A stretch of 22,661 nt of DNA, taken from positions 1 through 22,661 of the forward strand of contig CALAXO010000050.1 of NCBI GenBank assembly GCA_937894955.1, in the 5' to 3' direction. The notes beneath the pieces are model-generated. The model was given only the letters and a program-made list of their open reading frames with translations, ran no database searches and was not told the origin of the DNA. The position numbers were made by a program, and so were the translations under genes. This DNA is from an uncultured Clostridia bacterium. GTDB taxonomy: Bacteria > Bacillota > Clostridia > Christensenellales > CAG-138. Positions 7,949 to 15,111 of the stretch are shown in pieces (within the stretch, counting starts at the first letter, position 1; each line of letters begins with the position of its first letter).

Positions 7949-8473
7949 ATGATTATCAAACCCTTGGATAAAGAGACGTATGCGGGCAGAAAGTTCACGG
8001 CGCGATACAAAACGAAAGGTTTTTACGATATCCGCCCCTCTGATTTCGGCTTCCGAATTGAATATGTTCCGTTCGGCGAAACGGTCGAACGTTCGTTTGA
8101 TGACGAGATTTTCAGCGAGTAGCCGGATAAACCCGTTGCTTTCGGAGCATTTGAAAACGATGTGCTTGCGGGATATGCGGAGGGATTCCTTGAAGAATGG
8201 AACAATCGCTTCCGTATCAGCAATATCTGCATATTCGATTATGCCGCGCGCAGCAAAGGCGTCGGAACACTGCTGATGAACGCAATTTCCGATGCGGCAA
8301 AAGCTTCCGGCGCACGAATGATCGTTCTTGAAACACAGTCCTGCAATGAAAATGCAATTGCATTCTACCGAAAGAACGGATTCGAGATTATCGGATTCGA
8401 TTTGTATTCCTGCTCGAACGCCGATCCGGAGCGGCACGGAATTCGGATTGAAATGGGAAAAATACAGAAATGA
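7949..8473 (+). pseudogene. GNAT acetyltransferase (streptothricin-acetyltransferase-like) with in-frame TAG
   Basis: ATG 7949 behind AAAGGAGG (7938-7945) starts MIIKPLDKETYAGRKF...; the frame meets TAG at 8120-8122 after 57 codons (...FDDEIFSE) and then continues in the same frame to TGA 8471-8473. The second part (PVAFGAFENDVLAGYAEGF, IFDYAARSKGVGTLLMNAIS, MIVLETQSCNENAIAFYRKN, GFEIIGFDLYS) is a GNAT fold with the acetyl-CoA loop (R/K)SKGVGTLL and the ETQ..N..AI.FY..NGF signature of Sat-like acetyltransferases. With the TAG read as an amino acid the protein would be 174 residues, normal for the family. Relatives commonly have tryptophan near this place, so a TGG to TAG change is a likely cause. 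Codon and base use are otherwise undamaged, which suggests a recent lesion, readthrough, or sequence error. Confidence 0.8.
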
Positions 8474-8800
8474 TGCCGGTTGAGGTTTGCGTTTGAAACA
8501 AAAAGCATTGTGTGCCCGAAGATTCCGCCCGTATTGATATATCTGTAATTTAGTGGTATACTCCGCATGTACATAATTGGGATTCCATGCACAGCAAACG
8601 GTGCGTGAATTGTATGTATAATTTTCATGCTTAAAAGCGGTTGTATCTGCTTTTGCTATAAAAAAGTAATTTACGCATAAAGACAGAATATGATGCTTCC
8701 GGGATGATACAGCCGCATTACCGTAAATATGAATGCGTAAGCGAAAAACGACTTGAGAGTGTTAATTGTTCTGTTTGCATCATGCGCAGAGGTGTATAAT
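8474..8800. other. AT-rich intergenic region at the left edge of the restriction-modification island
   Basis: 327 bases without a recognisable gene. It holds a good promoter (8534-8562), an imperfect hairpin AAAAGC/GCTTTT (8633-8654) and a TATAAT directly before the vsr start. Base composition becomes more AT-rich here and stays so to about 12240, in line with an acquired island. No att site, direct repeat or transposase remnant was found at this edge. Confidence 0.5.
8534..8562 (+). promoter_or_regulatory. Sigma-70-like promoter upstream of vsr
   Basis: TTGATA (8534-8539), a 17-base spacer and TATACT (8557-8562). It would give a leader of about 230 bases to the vsr start at 8801. A second TATAAT (8795-8800) touches the vsr ATG; a transcript from it would begin inside the gene, so it is less likely to drive vsr. 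Confidence 0.5.
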
Positions 8801-9214
8801 ATGGATAACCATACAAAAGAACAGCGTAGAAGAAATATGCAGGCTGTTAAAAATAAAGATTCAAATATTGAAAAAAAACTCCGGCAAGAACTTTGGGCAA
8901 GAGGACTGAGGTACAGAAAAAACTGCCCAACGGTGTTCGGAAAGCCTGACATTGCTTTCATCGGAAGGAAGATAGCGGTTTTTTGCGACAGTGAGTTTTG
9001 GCATGGTTACGATTGGGAAAACAAAAAGAATAATATCAAAAGCCGCAGGGACTTTTGGTGGCCTAAAATTGAAAAAAACATGCAGCGAGACAAAAAAGTC
9101 ACGGAACAACTTACAGCTGAAGGTTGGCTTGTAATAAGATTTTGGGGAGACGAGATAAAGAAACAGCCTATACGCTGTGCAGATATAGTTGAGGAGGCAA
9201 TAAGAAAAAGATGA
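8801..9214 (+). CDS. vsr: Vsr-type very short patch repair endonuclease
   Basis: 137 residues. Vsr enzymes nick at T:G mismatches formed when 5-methylcytosine deaminates, and their genes travel with cytosine-C5 methyltransferases. The N-terminus MDNHTKEQRRRNMQAVKNKD is the family signature. The catalytic aspartate is D50 in FGKPDIAF and the conserved histidine is H68 in SEFWHG; the closing strand reads VIRFWGDEI. The Cys/His residues that bind zinc in E. coli Vsr after the FWH motif are absent (EFWHGYDW), placing it outside the Dcm-linked branch. ATG 8801 is chosen since it gives the family N-terminus; AGAGGTG is its ribosome site. The stop overlaps the methyltransferase start (ATGA, 9211-9214). 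A vsr homologue is also known beside the HpaII system of Haemophilus parainfluenzae, which matches the neighbours here. Appears intact. Confidence 0.92.
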   Translation: MDNHTKEQRRRNMQAVKNKDSNIEKKLRQELWARGLRYRKNCPTVFGKPDIAFIGRKIAVFCDSEFWHGYDWENKKNNIKSRRDFWWPKIEKNMQRDKKVTEQLTAEGWLVIRFWGDEIKKQPIRCADIVEEAIRKR

Positions 9215-10193
9215 ACAGATTCAACTCATGCGACCTGTTTGCAGGCATAGGCGGAATCAGACTGGGGTTTGAAAGAGCGTTTGGTGAAGAGATTAAAACA
9301 ATTTTTGTCAGCGAATGGGATGAGAGAGCACAAATCACATACCGCGCAAACTTTACCGATGCCTTCGAAATTGAAGGTGATATTACAAAAATTGATGAAA
9401 AAGCAATCCCTCCTATTGACATTTGTTTGGCGGGCTTCCCTTGTCAGGCATTCAGTTTGGCAGGAAAAAAACTGGGTTTTGAGGATAATTACAAGGGGTT
9501 ATGCCGCGGCACTTTGTTTATGGAAGTAGCAAGGATCTGTGATTTTCATAAACCCAAAATAATTTTTTGCGAAAATGTTAAAGGACTTGCAATTCATGAT
9601 AAAGGCAAAACGTTAAGCATAATTTGTAAGACTTTTGAAGATTTGGGGTATAAGGTTTTCAAACAGATTTTGAACAGCAAAGATTTCGGCGTGCCGCAAA
9701 ACAGAGAACGTATCTATATCGTTGCGTTCAGAAACGATATTGCGCCCGAACAATTTAGCTTCCCTGAGTCGACGGACGATACGAAGAGGATAAGAGATAT
9801 TGTTGAAACGGATCCGGTTCCTTCTAAATACTACCTGAGTGAGGTTTATCTTGAAACTTTACGTAGGCATAAGGCTCGGCACGAAGCCAAAGGGAACGGA
9901 TTTGGATATGAAATACGCGAATGGGATTCTGTTGCATGGGCAGAGAACGAAACCTGATAATTGACAAACGTCAAACCGACCTGGCCCCTACGACTCATAT
10001 TCGCGGCGAAATCAACAAGGAAGGAGTCAGGAAAATGACTCCGAGGGAGTGGGCACGTCTCCAGGGATTCCCGGATACTTTTATCCTGCCGGTAGCGGAC
10101 GGGCACTTGTATAAACAACTCGGTAACAGTGTTACGGTAAGTGTCATTGAGGCAGTTGCAAAAAAAATAAAGGAGGTACTTGATGATGAGTAA
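9211..10193 (+). pseudogene. M.HpaII-like DNA (cytosine-5) methyltransferase, frameshifted
   Basis: Residues 1-248 run from ATG 9211 to TGA 9955-9957 and carry motif I DLFAGIGGIRLGFE, motif IV GFPCQAFS with catalytic C78, motif VI ENVKGL (121-126) and motif VIII PQNRERIYIV. The remaining part is in the -1 frame to TAA 10193: MGRERNLIIDKRQTD, KMTPREWARLQGFPDTF (motif IX) and QLGNSV (motif X). The junction is at 9931-9938. From memory of M.HpaII (C-5 methylation of CCGG), KYYLS...GNGFGYEI and MGRERNL are continuous there apart from about seven residues (NAIVVGG) between an Ala and MGRERN; these are missing here, so a deletion of about 22 bases in the target-recognition region explains both loss and shift. 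No slippery heptamer is present. Two-chain C5 methyltransferases split near this place exist (M.AquI), and ATG 9936 could start the second chain, but it lacks a clear ribosome site. Most likely inactive. Confidence 0.85.
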
Positions 10194-10374
10194 AGCAAAC
10201 AGGGGCGAATGGGGTGAGCCCTATGCAGCGATTCGTATTCTCGTTGAAGGAAGACTGTATGTTGCAGATTCAGACGGCAAGCGCAACTTGGAAGAATGGA
10301 TGGATATAATTGATCTTATTCGTCGTGAAACAGCTGAACGAACAGTTAAATACGAATTCAAAAAGATGAGTTGA
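10183..10374 (+). CDS. HpaII-family restriction endonuclease, N-terminal fragment
   Basis: 63 residues from ATG 10183 (ATG 10186 is equally possible), 6 bases behind a strong AGGAGGT (10171-10177) that lies inside the 3' end of the methyltransferase gene. The sequence NRGEWGEPYAAIRILVEGRL..AD matches the start of HpaII-family enzymes (NKGEWSE-Y--LKLL-EGKLY-AD), where the GEW.E helix belongs to the nuclease fold. It stops at TGA 10372-10374, just after an A5 tract (10360-10364), and the rest of the enzyme continues in the -1 frame. Moving the frame by one base at CAAAAAG (10359-10365) joins ...YEFKK to DELMISIAV without loss. It is therefore the front part of one 374-residue enzyme rather than an independent gene. 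See the next entry. Confidence 0.8.
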   Translation: MMSKANRGEWGEPYAAIRILVEGRLYVADSDGKRNLEEWMDIIDLIRRETAERTVKYEFKKMS

Positions 10375-11306
10375 TGATATCAATTGCAGTAAATGAAAAG
10401 AGCGTTTTAGATGTTGCAGCTTCGGAGTTTATTGCTTTTGCAGATCGACTTGCTGCAGAAATTCGCCTGGGGAAAGGCAGCACTTTTAATGTTTCAAGCA
10501 ATATAACTGATTTTTTGAAGCGCATTGAAATGTTGCATATAAAAGCAAAAAGCATTTATAAAAGTGATGTTTTTCTTACTATACATGACCCGAGGGCGTC
10601 CGTAATCCGCAAAAGCATAGGATTTTCAATTAAATCCGAATTTGGACACAATCCGACACTGTTTAACACGGCAAAGGCTTCCGCTGCAGTGTACAAAGTC
10701 AGCGGGATGAACGACGAATTAATGGCCGAAATTAACTCTATGGTTGACGCAAAAGGGCATGCTGCTGTTTCGGAAAGATGCGATTTTATTGCAAAAAACA
10801 ATTGCAAACTTAAATTCATCGGATTTCCTGTTGCAGCAAGAACGGGAATTGCCGCATTTGAGGAGAATCTTGATCTGCCGGATCCCAGACTTCCTAAGAT
10901 TATTAATTATATGTTGTGGAATCATTTTTTTGAACATGAAACTCGAACTGACTTGGAAATTATCACAAAAAACATTGTGCTAAAAAATCCTTGCGAAATT
11001 TCAAGACCCGAAATCAAATATGAATATATAATCAAATCGTTTCTTTACGCTGCTTATTGCGGAATGACGGCTTCAACTCTATGGAACGGCGACAGTAAAG
11101 TTAACGGTGGTTTTATTAAAGTCAGTGCCGACGGTGACGTTGTTGCGTATTATGCATTGGAATCAGATGCATTTAAATCATACTTGTTTAAGCATTGCTA
11201 TCTGGAGTTTCCGTCAACAGATGAAAAACATGGAAACTATGCTAAAGTCTATAAGGAGAACGGTGAGTATTATTTTAGACTGAACTTTCAAATCAGGTAT
11301 AAGTGA
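10374..11306 (+). CDS. HpaII-family restriction endonuclease, main (C-terminal) part
   Basis: 310 residues from ATG 10374, which overlaps the stop of the N-terminal fragment as TGATG, to TGA 11304-11306. Recognisable HpaII-family segments in order: HIKAKS.YKSDVFLTIHD, IGFSIKSEFGHNPTLFNTAK (nuclease core with the conserved lysine), SEINxM-like linker, a KYEYIIKSFLYAAYCGMTAS block, LWNGDSKVNGGFI, DGDVVAYYALESDAFKSYLF, and the closing PSTDEKHGNYAKVYKENGEY followed by FRLNFQIRY. HpaII cuts CCGG; the same specificity is an inference from homology and from the M.HpaII-like neighbour. Joined to the preceding fragment the length equals that of free HpaII. Alone it lacks the GEW.E helix. It could be made by coupled reinitiation, by -1 slippage at CAAAAAG, or the break may be a one-base deletion or sequencing error. 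The next gene overlaps it by TGATG. Confidence 0.85.
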   Translation: MISIAVNEKSVLDVAASEFIAFADRLAAEIRLGKGSTFNVSSNITDFLKRIEMLHIKAKSIYKSDVFLTIHDPRASVIRKSIGFSIKSEFGHNPTLFNTAKASAAVYKVSGMNDELMAEINSMVDAKGHAAVSERCDFIAKNNCKLKFIGFPVAARTGIAAFEENLDLPDPRLPKIINYMLWNHFFEHETRTDLEIITKNIVLKNPCEISRPEIKYEYIIKSFLYAAYCGMTASTLWNGDSKVNGGFIKVSADGDVVAYYALESDAFKSYLFKHCYLEFPSTDEKHGNYAKVYKENGEYYFRLNFQIRYK

Positions 11307-12241
11307 TGAAGATAGACAGCTTGTTTTCGGGAATTGGAGGTATAGATATTGGATTTTTGCAGGCCGGATTTACTGTTGCGTGGGCAAATGACTGCGATCC
11401 GCAGGCGTGCAAAACGTATCGGTTTAATTTTCCGAATGTAAAACTTTATGAAATGGATATATGTCGGTGCAACCCCACAGAACCGGATCATGTTGATGTA
11501 ATCACAGCGGGATTCCCCTGTCAACCTTTTTCCATATGTGGAAGTCAAAACGGTTTTTCAGACAAGAGAGGGGTGCTTTTTTTCGAAATAATGCGTATTG
11601 CGGATATGTTGAACCATCCTATACTTTTCCTCGAAAATGTCGCAAACATTACAGACCATAACGATGGTAAAACATTCAATATAATTCATAATGAGCTTTC
11701 TGAAAGGGGTTATTTTATTCGGTATGCAATTATGGATGCATGTCGATACGGTATCCCTCAACATCGCACCAGAATGTATTTGATTGCCTTTAAAAATGAG
11801 AGGGATTGTAACGCATTTTTGTTTCCGCTCGGACAGGACTGCGAAAAAAATATTTTTGATTGCATTGATAGGACGCATAAGCAGGATGAAAAATTCTACA
11901 TTGAGGAAGGCTCAGCGACATACATGCAGCTGATTTCGGCAATGAAAGATCCTGCGCAGATTTACAGGTTCTCTGATTTTGGTGTTCAATCGGGAAAGAA
12001 CGGGATCTCATTTACATTGAAAGCAAATATGGGAACTTGGCGAAACAGAATACCGTACATCAAAGATGATTACGGAATTCGAATGATTACTCCTCAGGAA
12101 TGCCTTGCATTGCAAGGCTTTCCTGAGAACTTTGTATTTACTTCCATACCGATTGCAAGTGCTTATAAACAGTGCGGGAATACAGTTGCTGTCCCTGTGA
12201 TAAAAGCAATTGCAAAGGAGATGCTGAACACCTGCATGTGA
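11306..12241 (+). CDS. DNA (cytosine-5) methyltransferase, second and intact
   Basis: 311 residues with the full motif set: motif I SLFSGIGGIDIGF, motif IV GFPCQPFS with catalytic C72, motif VI LENVANI (E110), motif VIII PQHRTRMYLIAF, a short target-recognition region containing GISFTLKANMGTWRNRIPYI, motif IX MITPQECLALQGFPENF and motif X QCGNTVAVPVIKAI. ATG 11306 overlaps the endonuclease stop (TGATG) and gives MKIDSLFSGIGG; a GTG at 11303 is an alternative. It differs clearly from the M.HpaII-like protein, so it is not a recent duplicate. Specificity cannot be read from sequence. As the only undamaged methyltransferase of the island it may be what protects the host if the nuclease is made. 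Base use is AT-rich as in the rest of the island. It converges on the NlpC gene with 39 bases between. Confidence 0.93.
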   Translation: MKIDSLFSGIGGIDIGFLQAGFTVAWANDCDPQACKTYRFNFPNVKLYEMDICRCNPTEPDHVDVITAGFPCQPFSICGSQNGFSDKRGVLFFEIMRIADMLNHPILFLENVANITDHNDGKTFNIIHNELSERGYFIRYAIMDACRYGIPQHRTRMYLIAFKNERDCNAFLFPLGQDCEKNIFDCIDRTHKQDEKFYIEEGSATYMQLISAMKDPAQIYRFSDFGVQSGKNGISFTLKANMGTWRNRIPYIKDDYGIRMITPQECLALQGFPENFVFTSIPIASAYKQCGNTVAVPVIKAIAKEMLNTCM

Positions 12242-12280
12242 AGTTGCAGCAGAGTTTTGATGCCGATGTTCACGAAAACC

Positions 12281-13723
12281 TCAGCCTGTTCGAATAATCT
12301 TTTCGACGGCTTCGAGCCAGGTTTTTCCGTTTGAAAGGCGGACATCAAGCGAACACACTTCAACGGTATAGACATTTTGCGTTGCGGAGGACTGCACGGG
12401 GGCGAATTTGCCCGCCGCGCTCAGGCAGAGCAGTTCATTGCCGTCGGAGCCGTGATAAATCATAACGTGTCCGGGAAAGAAAAGAATGACACCCGCAGGC
12501 TGGCTCAGGATTGCCTCACGCTTCGCTTCCGTTGAAAGGGAAGAAACATCCGCTGCGTATTGCTCCGGAAGCTTGGCAAGGTCGGATGTGTTGCGCGGCA
12601 GCATTATGCCGAAACAGCGGTAGATTTCCATAACAAGCGCGGAACAGTCCCGTGCGCCGAGCATTCCGCCCCAACCGTAAATTTCTCCGCGCGTTTTGTC
12701 CGCAAGCCGAATCACATTGCTGTATGTAAACGGCATATATCCGATATGAACATCCCTTGAAATCGGAACAAGAGCTTCAATGAATTTCAGACTCCCGTCC
12801 GCCGCGCGGGAGGGAACGTTCACAATATAGTTATCATATGACATTCTTCCGCGAACGGATTTGACCGTTCCGGGCTTTTCCGCAAGCGAAAGCCGCATTC
12901 CCATCGTTAATTCAAGCTCCGAAACCAACGGCTCGTACGGATCGCGGCAAAGACGGAAACTGCTGCCCGTTACAACAAGAAAATCGTTTTCGGGCGCAAG
13001 CAGGGACTGCCATTGTTCAAAGCTGCTGCACAACGCAACGCTGTCGGAATTTATCCAACCGGCATAAAAATATGCTGCAACAAAAAGAAATTTCCCGTCG
13101 GCGCTTTTATGCAGCACGGCGAGAGGCTCGTTTTGCAGAACAACTGATTCCTGAAGAGTGTCACCGAAGCGGTCGTTGGGCTTTGAAGTCACGCGCTGCG
13201 CAAACGGAACGGAGCGAAGGTCGCTGCGCTGCACACAAAAACCGAAGCGTACATCCGAATTGCCCTGAACGGCATCCAATGCACGGTTGTTCAGAATCTC
13301 ATTTCGCTGCTGAGCGGAGAGCGGCGTTTGCCCGACATAGCCGTTTGCGGAGGGCAGATTTCCCCGTGCGATAAGAGCCTTCAGCCGTTCGGCCGAAATT
13401 CCGTTTTTAAACGAAGCAAGGTCAAACAACCCTGCTGATTCGCCCGGGAATTGCAAAAATGCAGCGTTCATTGCGGAAATCTGCTCCGCTGTCAGAACGG
13501 TTTCACTGTCGTTATCATGGTTCGGCGCAGCTGTAATTGCGGGAACGGTAAACGTCGGGAATTCGGAAACCGCCTCCGTCGGGCCGGGTGCCGGCGTGAT
13601 TTGCGGAGTATTTTTCGGCAGGGGAGTTTCCTGCACACCGCCGCTCGTGCATCCGCAGACAAGGCTGCATACCGCAGCGATAAAAACAATGATTCTGTTA
13701 AAAAAAGAATTCGTTCGGTTCAT
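12281..13723 (-). CDS. Lipoprotein with SH3 and NlpC/P60 domains (peptidoglycan hydrolase)
   Basis: 480 residues. Signal region with lipobox LVCGC (lipidated C25) and a Pro/Thr-rich spacer (about 30-70). Residues about 75-190 match the N-terminal stabilising region found before NlpC/P60 enzymes of Firmicutes and Bacteroides, about 195-335 form two bacterial SH3-like segments (WINSDSVALC; GYMPFTYSNVIRLA), and about 338-470 the cysteine peptidase with YGWGGMLGARDCSALVMEIY (C360) and FFPGHVMIYHG (H419). Such enzymes cut gamma-D-Glu-diamino acid bonds of wall peptides. It is anchored outside the cell membrane. ATG 13723 stands behind GGAG. It follows the ArsR-type regulator gene by 38 bases on the same strand and is probably in its operon, so it may be its regulated partner. 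No clear terminator was seen in the 39 bases toward the methyltransferase gene. Confidence 0.9.
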   Translation of the reverse strand: MNRTNSFFNRIIVFIAAVCSLVCGCTSGGVQETPLPKNTPQITPAPGPTEAVSEFPTFTVPAITAAPNHDNDSETVLTAEQISAMNAAFLQFPGESAGLFDLASFKNGISAERLKALIARGNLPSANGYVGQTPLSAQQRNEILNNRALDAVQGNSDVRFGFCVQRSDLRSVPFAQRVTSKPNDRFGDTLQESVVLQNEPLAVLHKSADGKFLFVAAYFYAGWINSDSVALCSSFEQWQSLLAPENDFLVVTGSSFRLCRDPYEPLVSELELTMGMRLSLAEKPGTVKSVRGRMSYDNYIVNVPSRAADGSLKFIEALVPISRDVHIGYMPFTYSNVIRLADKTRGEIYGWGGMLGARDCSALVMEIYRCFGIMLPRNTSDLAKLPEQYAADVSSLSTEAKREAILSQPAGVILFFPGHVMIYHGSDGNELLCLSAAGKFAPVQSSATQNVYTVEVCSLDVRLSNGKTWLEAVEKIIRTG

Positions 13724-13761
13724 ATAATTCTCCGTTCCTGTGCAGAGTTTGACCCGCGCAG

Positions 13762-14850
13762 TTACTTTTTTCGTGAAAGCAGTTGTTGAAGCTTTTCAAC
13801 AAAAGCCTCTGTGCAATCGTAGTTAAGAGAATAATAAATGCGTTTTCCGCTCGTGTCAAGCTTTATCAGCCCTTCCGCAAGCAATGCGTTTATATGGTGC
13901 GAAACCGTGGCGGGCGTCAGCCCGAGGTTCGCCGCAAGTTCCCTTCCGTATTGCGGACCCTCCGAAAGGCGTGCAATGATATCAAACCTGCTTTTGCTGC
14001 CCAAGGTGTTCATGATTGAAGCAAGTTTTGCATTCATATCTATATCGGTGCGGTAGTGTTTTTTGAGCACTTCATACATCACTCCGATTCCGCCGAAAAT
14101 TTTGCTGTTATCGGCGGATGTAAAGCTGAATATGATGACATAAAAATACGAAATCAACGGATAAATATCATATCGTTCGACAGCCTGAGAACCCGGTTTC
14201 ATCATCGGCAGAAACAGCTCGTTTTCCTGTTCCGCCGATTCGATATGCCCGTAAGCCCTGCGGTAAAGCGCAGCAAGCGGCTCAACAAGTTCGCGGCAGC
14301 GGCGGAACTCTTCCGCAACGGGCAGCAATGCCCTTTCAAGCATATCCGCATATTTTTGGGGATGCAGAACAAGGTCAATGAGCAGCAGTTTGGATTCGTT
14401 TGACAGCTCACTGCCCGCAATTAGCTCGACTGCGCGAACAGCGGTAAATGATTCCTCGGGGGCATCGCCGAGAATGCGCTGTGCGATCCTGTCCGGAATT
14501 TCGCAAAGCCCGTTTTGAATATTTTGAAAACAATTCTTTTCGTCGCTGAAACATTCAATGCCGCAGATCACTATGTTTGCCGTGAAATAATCGCCCTGAA
14601 AAGCAGGGTCGCCGCTTCCGCTGCCGAGTTCGCCGTAAAGCGCGGCAAGTTCGTCCTCGGACACGGTCACTGCGGCGGCAAGCCTGGATTCAACCTCGGA
14701 CAAAATCTTTATATAACGCTCCATGGGAAAATCAGGCGGCGGGTTGAGCGCATTCTTTTTCTTAAAATATTCCTCCGCCGAAAATCCTGCCTGTTTCCCC
14801 GCAAGGAAAAAATGCGCTTCAAGCAGCGGCAGCGGTTCAAAATGCATCAT
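13762..14850 (-). CDS. ArsR-type winged-helix transcriptional regulator with large N-terminal domain
   Basis: 362 residues. The last 85 or so are a winged helix of the ArsR family: IMNTLGSKSRFDIIARLSEG, YGRELAANLGLTPATVSHHI (recognition helix), NALLAEGLIKLDTSGKRIYYSL (wing). The first 275 residues are mostly helical, have no metal-binding cysteine cluster and match no domain I can name; ArsR proteins of about 300-370 residues with such N-terminal parts occur in Clostridia and their signals are unknown. ATG 14850 is chosen as it lies 10 bases behind GGAGG (14861-14865); the ATG at 14871 is upstream of that site. The regulator is divergent from the secreted dockerin-like gene and upstream of the NlpC lipoprotein gene, so both are candidate targets. 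An extended -10 (TGCTAAAAT, minus strand 14908-14900) is a likely promoter. Confidence 0.85.
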   Translation of the reverse strand: MMHFEPLPLLEAHFFLAGKQAGFSAEEYFKKKNALNPPPDFPMERYIKILSEVESRLAAAVTVSEDELAALYGELGSGSGDPAFQGDYFTANIVICGIECFSDEKNCFQNIQNGLCEIPDRIAQRILGDAPEESFTAVRAVELIAGSELSNESKLLLIDLVLHPQKYADMLERALLPVAEEFRRCRELVEPLAALYRRAYGHIESAEQENELFLPMMKPGSQAVERYDIYPLISYFYVIIFSFTSADNSKIFGGIGVMYEVLKKHYRTDIDMNAKLASIMNTLGSKSRFDIIARLSEGPQYGRELAANLGLTPATVSHHINALLAEGLIKLDTSGKRIYYSLNYDCTEAFVEKLQQLLSRKK

Positions 14851-14928
14851 TTTTATATATCCTCCGTGCATGTTTGATGTTCATTTAACTTTTGCATCCA
14901 TTTTAGCATATTTATTTGAAAAAAGCTA

Positions 14929-14957
14929 TTGACAAATCAAATTTAAAGGTATATGAT
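14929..14957 (+). promoter_or_regulatory. Sigma-70 promoter of the secreted dockerin-like gene, with overlapping inverted repeat
   Basis: TTGACA (14929-14934), 17-base spacer, TATGAT (14952-14957). An inverted repeat ATTTGA (14914-14919) / TCAAAT (14937-14942) brackets the -35 box with half-site centres 23 bp apart, about two helical turns, and may be an operator of the divergently encoded ArsR-type regulator. The transcript would have a leader of about 148 bases with a hairpin AGGG...CCCT (15024-15044). Confidence 0.7.
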
Positions 14958-15111
14958 TGAAGCACATCTTACTTGCGAATTCGTCAGGCAGAATGTTCTT
15001 TGCGAAAAATAGCAATAAGTTCAAGGGCTTTTCCGAAAGACCCTGCCGTACGGTGCGCAAAATAAGTTAGATGAACGCAAAACATTATTAGCGAAAGAAA
15101 GGAAACGAAAC

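Noticed and set aside
7621..7971. Plus-strand 116-codon frame between the ATPase and GNAT genes
   Set aside because: It starts inside the ATPase gene on the opposite strand and overlaps the GNAT start; checked for a binding-protein remnant and none was convincing.
9931..9942. Programmed frameshift in the first methyltransferase
   Set aside because: GTTGCATGGGC offers no tandem slippery codons, and the join would still lack residues present in M.HpaII.
8474..12280. Transposon or integrase-borne island
   Set aside because: No transposase, integrase, tRNA target, terminal inverted repeat or flanking direct repeat could be found at the edges of the AT-rich segment.
14964..15111. Cyclic-di-GMP or other known riboswitch in the leader of the secreted protein gene
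   Set aside because: Hairpins are present, but conserved class I c-di-GMP or cobalamin core sequences are not.
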